Source of the DNA: Lineus longissimus
Taxonomy: Eukaryota; Nemertea; Pilidiophora; Heteronemertea; Lineidae
Reading direction: 5' to 3'
NCBI RefSeq assembly: GCF_910592395.1
Contig: NC_088312.1
Span: 23,195,292-23,259,291, forward strand
Length of the DNA stretch: 64,000 bases
Part shown: positions 58,411 through 64,000 of the stretch, piece after piece
How positions within the stretch are numbered: position 1 is the stretch's first letter
Layout of the letters: each line of letters opens with the position of its first letter
Notes under the pieces: generated by a model
What the model was told of the DNA's origin: nothing
Database searches by the model: none
What the model saw: only the letters and a program-made list of their open reading frames with translations
Made by a program: the position numbers and the translations under genes

Positions 58411-59620
58411 CTTACATTTATACCCGAGGAATTTCGGCCGCATCAATAATTCTCGATCACCTTGTACACTATACTTGTATAGAGACGCTGGGTAACCAAA
58501 TACCATCTTCAGTACATTAGATCTGTACAACTAAATGCCCTCAACGGGATAAAAGATCCAAGGCTGAGTTAGATAGATCAAAGATAAATGTAAGCAAAGC
58601 ATGTCCAATGATAAAGGAAATGTGATATTAATAAATGATTGTAATGAAATACAATGGCAGAAGCAACGTTTTTTGACTCGGGATGTTTCGTGTAACAATA
58701 GGCATGGTTAATTATCCTGCTAGCGGCATTGACGGTGTGGTTTCAGGTCAACCATCGGTTCATTTTCAAAGAGAATGTTACGACATACACCAATCGCAAA
58801 ACATCCACTCTGCCTTTTCCTGACGAATCAGACACGTTTCGTCCCAACGGTGACAAAAAACCTGGTATTGTCTATTTCCGAGATGGCTTTACGCTGCTTC
58901 CCTACCGAAGATTCTATTTCCACTAGTCAGCGGAAACCATTGCGGTTCCTCTCGCTCAACATGCACTGTGGTCAGTTATAATTGCAAAGGCAAGAACGTA
59001 CATCTAAATATACCGTATATGTACCGCATTCACCGTCGTATCTCGCTGTTACAGTGGCGGAAAGTAAGCGTTCTGCTCAAAGCACTGTACAGCAATTGAT
59101 ATCAGGTAAGAGAACTAATGCCCTCACCGCGAGTTCTGTCGTTGGTCGATGTTCATTGCAACCGCTCTTCCATCTTTCAGCTGGATTGCAAACGATACTA
59201 GTATATAGTCAGGGTCTTTAAGATGGAGGATGTGCGGTTAACATTTGAGTCAAGGTTGTACCTTAGGAAGTGGTTCGTCGTCTACTCGAAAGCGACAAAG
59301 GTAACCACAACAATCACTATGTTATTTTCATTTTGTATTTGAATCCAGGACTATTCATATCACCTGCTCTAACAAACATGTTATAATGTATGTGCATGAG
59401 ATTCATGAGCCCATCCGTCATTAAAATCAGTAGTGTTAAGTGCCATTATACATGTAATGTCAACAGACATGTCAATATGCTAGTATAAACCCTCGCAGAG
59501 TCATAATTCATCCGTAAGCTGCTTGTGACCTCCATAAACCCCACCGCAGCTCCATTCAGGACAAACGAACAAGAATATGCATCTATCCTTGGTTATACGT
59601 TAGAGACATAAACAGAAAAA
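58411..59620. other. non-coding stretch downstream of the copper transporter gene
   Basis: No gene recognised. ORFs at 58729-58981 and 58982-59221 lack domains. A 3' UTR of the neighbouring minus-strand gene may extend into the right end, but no clear poly(A) signal was found. Confidence 0.45.
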
Positions 59621-59630
59621 GTGCCCAGCC

Positions 59631-59800
59631 ATGTTATCGATATGGAAGTAAAAGCCTTGTCAAATGCATGCAATGTCTTGATTTCTCCATCTGTTGTCTG
59701 TGACACCCGAATAAGACATATCCCAGTGCAGCCCCGATCAGGATCGACAAACGGAGATATACAGTACATTATACATCATAGAGATCAACATAAGAGAAGT
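59631..59800 (-). pseudogene. decayed duplicate of the copper transporter last exon
   Basis: The sequence repeats 59813-59960 at an offset of about 165-180 bp, including the TM2-TM3 coding part (MLIS-MMYNV... against MLIF-MTYNV...) and the 3' flank (CTGTTGTCTGTGACACCCGA). It has an indel that shifts the frame to an early TGA, and it lacks the upstream part of the exon with its acceptor. It is a non-functional tandem duplicate, not an alternative exon. Confidence 0.8.
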
Positions 59801-59847
59801 CCATGTCATCAATATGGAAATAAAGTCTTGATCTGCTAACAATGTCT

Positions 59848-60031
59848 TCATTCCTCCTTCTGTTGTCTGTGACACCCGAATAAGGCATATCCCAGCGCAG
59901 CTCCAATCAGGACGGACAAACACAACCACACGTTATACGTCATGAAGATCAACATTGAGCAGTATCCTAGAAACAGCTGCAGTACATGGAGGAAGCATTG
60001 CAATAGGTGGATTCCATTGAACATACGACAG
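59848..60031 (-). CDS. CTR1: copper transporter exon 3: TM2, TM3 and C-terminus
   Basis: 184 nt after TTTATTTCAG, completing a split Ser codon (residue 115). It contains the MxxxM and GxxxG signatures. The TGA stop is at 59848-59850. Confidence 0.95.
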
Positions 60032-61199
60032 CTGAAATAAAAGTTGGAAGAATTGGCACATTATGTGAAACAGTACACGTCCCAAAGCGTTGAAAGCAGA
60101 AGGCAGGTACTGTCCACCAAGCTCGAAGGCAGCTGGCGAACTAAAGCCAGTTAGTTTGGCTGCCCATGCATTCTAATCCGTCTTCGAACAATACATGATC
60201 TCTCTTGGGAACAATACCGATGTTTGATAAACCCTATTACTATCCTTCGATTCTACCCTGGCCATGCTCTTCGATGTTCTTTGTATCATTGCCTTAGACG
60301 AAATTAACATTCTCTCATAACGGATTGGTCACAAGACCTATTGTCACTATTGGCTGTGTATGTATGTGCCTTGAGTTTTGACGTTTGAACATGTTGAATG
60401 TAGGATCAGTTGGGTCATTTAGTCACTTGACAACGAAGTCAGAAAGCAGTTCGTAGCGTTGTGGCCTGGGAAAATCCGGATACTGAGAAAAAAATCCATA
60501 CACAGCCGCCAATATTTTTCGATATCTCACCTTAACATCTTCTCCTTATTCTCAGCCTCCTTTGGTAACACCGGATCCGACTCCGAGGGGGGCCTGGAGA
60601 CCAACTTTGTCTTCTCCGTCACCTCCCGACCATATTCAGCAGAGCATTTGAATAAGAATACCCGGATCATCTTCAGCCCCTCGAAGCAGATGCCCAGGAT
60701 GATGACGAAGCAACAGGCGAGGGCCATGCCACCAATGCTGTCCACCCGTAGCTGTTTTAAGAGGACGTACTCTTTTGTACCGGCGTGGAAGTACATCTGA
60801 AATAAGCGTTGCGATTATTTGGAAGAGCAATATTTTAAAGAAAGTTCAGTTTTCGAGTCCAGTAACCACTATTCCACTCGTCCGACGTCTAGCAGTGCGG
60901 GGGTTTTGAACTCAAACCTGCTCGGCAGTGAATGGTTTAAAGTTTAGCTACACGAATCTAGCGACCACTCTCTCTTTACCATTTCAACTAATCGTATGTT
61001 GCCCTGCATCGTTTAGTTGAGGAATGGGTTGGCCAAAATAGCTTGTTCACTATCTTGGCACTTATGATAACTCTAATTCCAAGATCGTGACTTCATGTGC
61101 TTGGGAGGATTGCCAACTTACCGCCATCCCTGAGCCCATGTGCATGTGGTCCATTGAATGGCCGGATGTTGTGGTTGGCGTTGTCATAGTTGTGGTCAT
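59848..61199 (-). CDS. CTR1: CTR1-like high-affinity copper transporter, three coding exons, 175 residues
   Basis: Exons 61199-61122, 60796-60531 and 60031-59848 join in phase with GT-AG introns. CTR proteins are trimeric membrane channels importing Cu(I) at the plasma membrane or from endosomes. The extracellular N-terminus has a Thr-rich run, then a Met/His copper-binding stretch (MDHMHMGSGM), then MYFHAG, typical of the family. TM1 is about residues 47-66 with FEGLK at its end. TM2 has the M141-x3-M145 filter (MLIFM followed by TYN), and TM3 has GAALG (158-162), the GxxxG packing motif. The C-terminus contains a Cys-His pair (C168-H169) before a charged tail. The length is close to the roughly 190 residues of human SLC31A1. 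The Met-rich N-terminus favours CTR1 over CTR2. Confidence 0.95.
60531..60796 (-). CDS. CTR1: copper transporter exon 2: TM1 and cytosolic loop
   Basis: 266 nt, entering in phase 0 after TTATTTCAG and leaving in phase 2 at TTAAG|gtgaga. It encodes TM1 and a charged intracellular loop (Lys/Glu/Pro rich). Confidence 0.95.
61122..61199 (-). CDS. CTR1: copper transporter exon 1: Met/His-rich N-terminus
   Basis: 26 codons from the ATG at 61199 (context AACAATGA) to GCG|gtaagt, phase 0. It holds seven Met and three His in 26 residues. An upstream CAGCTGCAG at about 61233 may be an acceptor for a 5' UTR exon. Confidence 0.88.
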
Positions 61200-64000
61200 T
61201 GTTCACGTCGCCGCTAGCAAGTCAAATCATTGCTGCAGCTGATGATCCTGAAATGTGTTTAAAAAGGATATATTAAGGGGAAGAAATTGTGACATTCTGC
61301 ACTGAACGCCTTGGTATAATGTTCACACGACAGAAAAGACGAACATTTTGAATCGCGGACAATCTTCTGCAGTGAGTTTCCCACAGTACCTGTCCAATAC
61401 TCAACAGCCGCTATTTGCCAAACGCAAAGAAACAGTTAGAAATTCTTCTATGCAGGGTATCTGTGTTCTAAGCAAAGTTGCTTCCACCAGCATTGTCAGG
61501 CTTGTGCCTCAGTCATTTGACAACTCTTCGATCGGCTATGATGAAGGGACATTCAGGATAACTAAACCCTTGAGATGTTATTCTCTTGACACCTTCTAGG
61601 GTCATCTTCTAGATTTTGAGAAGACCAGGATATGAAGCCCCCCCCCCCCCGCCCCGCTCCCCTCAAAGACCCGAAGGTAGTTGAAAGGTTTTCAAAGCTG
61701 GAACGCAAAACACGCCGTTTCCTTCCTTTCAGCAGTAAAATAACACCTAATAGAATATCCTCGACATAAAATCTATCCGCTGCACACAATCGTCTGACAC
61801 AATATATTAGATAGACTCCGTCCGTAAAATTTTTCTGATCATAAATTAAGTCTTAAACTCCTTTGTTATAGAGATCGCATGCAAGAGACGACTGTCCAAA
61901 TGGTATCCACAACGACCTCAGCTCATTTGATTAAACCAGTCACTTATAGGTCGAATAATAAGAAATGTTTGAACACTTAATTAACATACTGCTTCCCCTC
62001 CAGCTGCTCCGAACTAAGCCTCAACAATAAGGGTACAGACACCTCTTCAAGGCTTCTCAGTCCATCTTGATATCACACTGATATACACAAAAACGCATAT
62101 GTCACTGATGAAATCAGTCACTCACAAGTTGAATAAGAATGTTTGAATAGCTTGAATATTGCTTCCGTCCCGTAATCCCCCATACTTTGTATTTGCAATA
62201 ACCGTCCTGTCATACTCTAAGTGGGCCTATGCGTCTGTTGTACAGGCCTGCTATGAGATATTCGAACGATACAGCTTAGTCCACAAGGCTTCTTGCTAGG
62301 CGGGATAACACAAATGAATTGTAAACACCTAAATGGGAAAGAATCGATCTGAGCAAACAAAAAGCTGATAAATTTATCACTGCTGTCTATTAAGTTGAGT
62401 GTACGTTGCTGTACATTTCTTACAATGATGTGTAGATGATGCATTGTTGTGTTTGCCAAATTTAACATGGAACGGACGGCAGAACAACCTGAAGAGGTGG
62501 AAAGTGTTGTTGGTTCGATGTATTTTGAGTACCGCGGTTTAATTGGTATCCAGTACCTGATCAGTGGTTCCGAGATCTCCAGGAAGGGATACGGATACTC
62601 TCACAAGAACATAGATCATTTGGATTCTCAATATCAGCGATAAACTGCTTGCTGTCCGGCGGTTTTTAAAACAAAGATTTGATACTGGACTGGAATTATT
62701 GGTTGCCCACCACACATCGCGAGTGTGAAGCTGAAATGCTGGCCAAAAACGAGGCGCCTCGCCAAGAGTTTGGCGATAGTAGCTCCAACCGAAGGGTGGT
62801 CCAGATGACTACTCTACCGCATTAGTACATTCATCATCCTCATCACAGTGTTTCTGTGAGGAAGGACGATGCTGATGTCACTACGCGGAGTGTGCCTCGG
62901 GCCTGCAACTTCGAGTCAGAGTACATATTGAAGTACTTATTGTACTCTGTCACAAATACTATTGCATTATTCATCAGCCAATACCTCATGAAAAAGCTGA
63001 ACGAACTATTTCGGGACGCTATCAATTGGATTAACTAGACCCCCGGACGAGAAAAAGCATGGTGGACGAGGGCATCGGTCTACCTTTAAAAAATCTACGA
63101 GCTTACACAAACAAAAGTGTCCAGGCATGGATCTATATGACGGGGATTCCATCCATGGGCCATCCATGGATAGATGATACGGTATCCCATCATAAATCCA
63201 TTGATGGAACCCATGGTCGTTTCTACCAGTGGCCCATCAATGATCCATGCATGGATACTTTTGAGAGGAACATACCACACGGTAGAAACAGACAAAATAC
63301 TGGCTCATTTTGAGGGTCGTGTGTACCTGAGAGGCAACGATGTAGTCAGCAACAAGCTGTTTGACCAACTTTATAACGGAGACTTCTATGCGAAACACAT
63401 TAAATGTCATGTCCTAAATAGGCTTGTGAATCATGATCTATCATCGGACGGGTAGCATATATCTGTTCTCCATCCGCATTCTCCGATCGTTTGGTTAATT
63501 CTTATGTTTTCACTGGTATTATGCCACAGTAACCTGCCCTCACGAAAATTGAACAAAAAAAAGAAAATTTTCAATCGCGTTTTTATGGGACGGGTTTTGT
63601 TAAAAATATCCAACTTACCAGAGCGAGTTTACAACATTCCCATAACCTTCTGGATGTTTCAGATTTACTTTTCCCCTTGACAGTCAACCTACATTGTAGG
63701 CCTTTAGATAATGCTCCTGACAGTTACAGCGTCTACCTATAATGCTCCCAGCAGTTAGAGAATGCTGCGGTCAAAACGTTCAAGATCCATCACCAAGCTA
63801 GTAAAAAGATGATTTTGTAATCAACGTTTCGATTGTATCGTTCTCTATGTATTATATTAGGACTCTGGCATTCGGCACATAAAATGCATATACCCATGGC
63901 CAGCTGTTCCATAGGTAATACAGGCTTCGTTCACAACAAAACGTTAAATAATTAGATTGGTTTATGCGTGAAACACATGTATACCCATATTGACAGGTTT
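61200..64000. other. 5' flank of the copper transporter and unassigned sequence
   Basis: No gene recognised. A 13-base C run lies at 61638-61650. Small plus-strand ORFs at 62449-62643 and 63059-63455 have no identifiable domain. A CCATCCATGG/CCATGGATGG-rich patch with partial self-complementarity lies at 63145-63260. Confidence 0.45.

Noticed and set aside
63059-63455. Two overlapping plus-strand ORFs near the right end as exons of an unknown gene
   Set aside because: They pass through a CCATCCATGG-rich repetitive patch and have no identifiable motif or supported splice sites.

Overview
This is animal genomic DNA. The recognisable cellular genes are split by GT-AG introns, the codon and motif content is metazoan, and the rest is AT-leaning non-coding DNA rich in LTR retrotransposons, minisatellites and foldback repeats. 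The gene content (a synaptotagmin-12-like gene and a CTR1-type copper transporter) and repeat style fit a marine invertebrate, plausibly a lophotrochozoan such as a mollusc or brachiopod. The species cannot be fixed from the sequence alone.

Layout. (1) Positions 1-9964 hold a Ty1/copia retrotransposon on the minus strand. Its leader, PBS and gag-protease part (8501-9730) is followed downstream by a head-to-tail array of at least three copies of the protease-end/integrase/RT/RNase H segment, which runs off the left edge. The element is inserted into an older, broken BEL/Pao element (about 9965-13072). (2) Positions 13073-19774 are non-coding, with a short tandem repeat near 14.2-14.5 kb and a cluster of TCACGTGA motifs at 18.85 kb. 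(3) Positions 19775-37236 carry a complete six-exon coding model for a 418-residue synaptotagmin (minus strand), with all splice phases consistent. Its introns hold a 2.4-kb foldback-type element, 28-bp and 65-bp tandem repeats and a 4.3-kb, roughly 71-copy, 60-bp minisatellite that ends 19 nt from the exon 2 acceptor. (4) Positions 37237-59600 contain no gene I can support. They hold several repeats, including a 54-bp minisatellite at 53.2-54.2 kb interrupted by a perfect 38-bp inverted repeat. (5) Positions 59848-61199 carry a complete three-exon coding model for a 175-residue CTR1-like copper transporter (minus strand), with a decayed duplicate of its last exon just downstream. (6) The last 2.8 kb has no recognised gene.

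The two cellular genes are independent: one acts in vesicle/membrane trafficking, the other in copper uptake. The most unusual structures are the internally amplified copia element and the 60-bp array, which is open in three reading frames for about 1,300 codons but is best explained as an intronic minisatellite. No new enzymatic system, CRISPR array or operon-like cluster was found.
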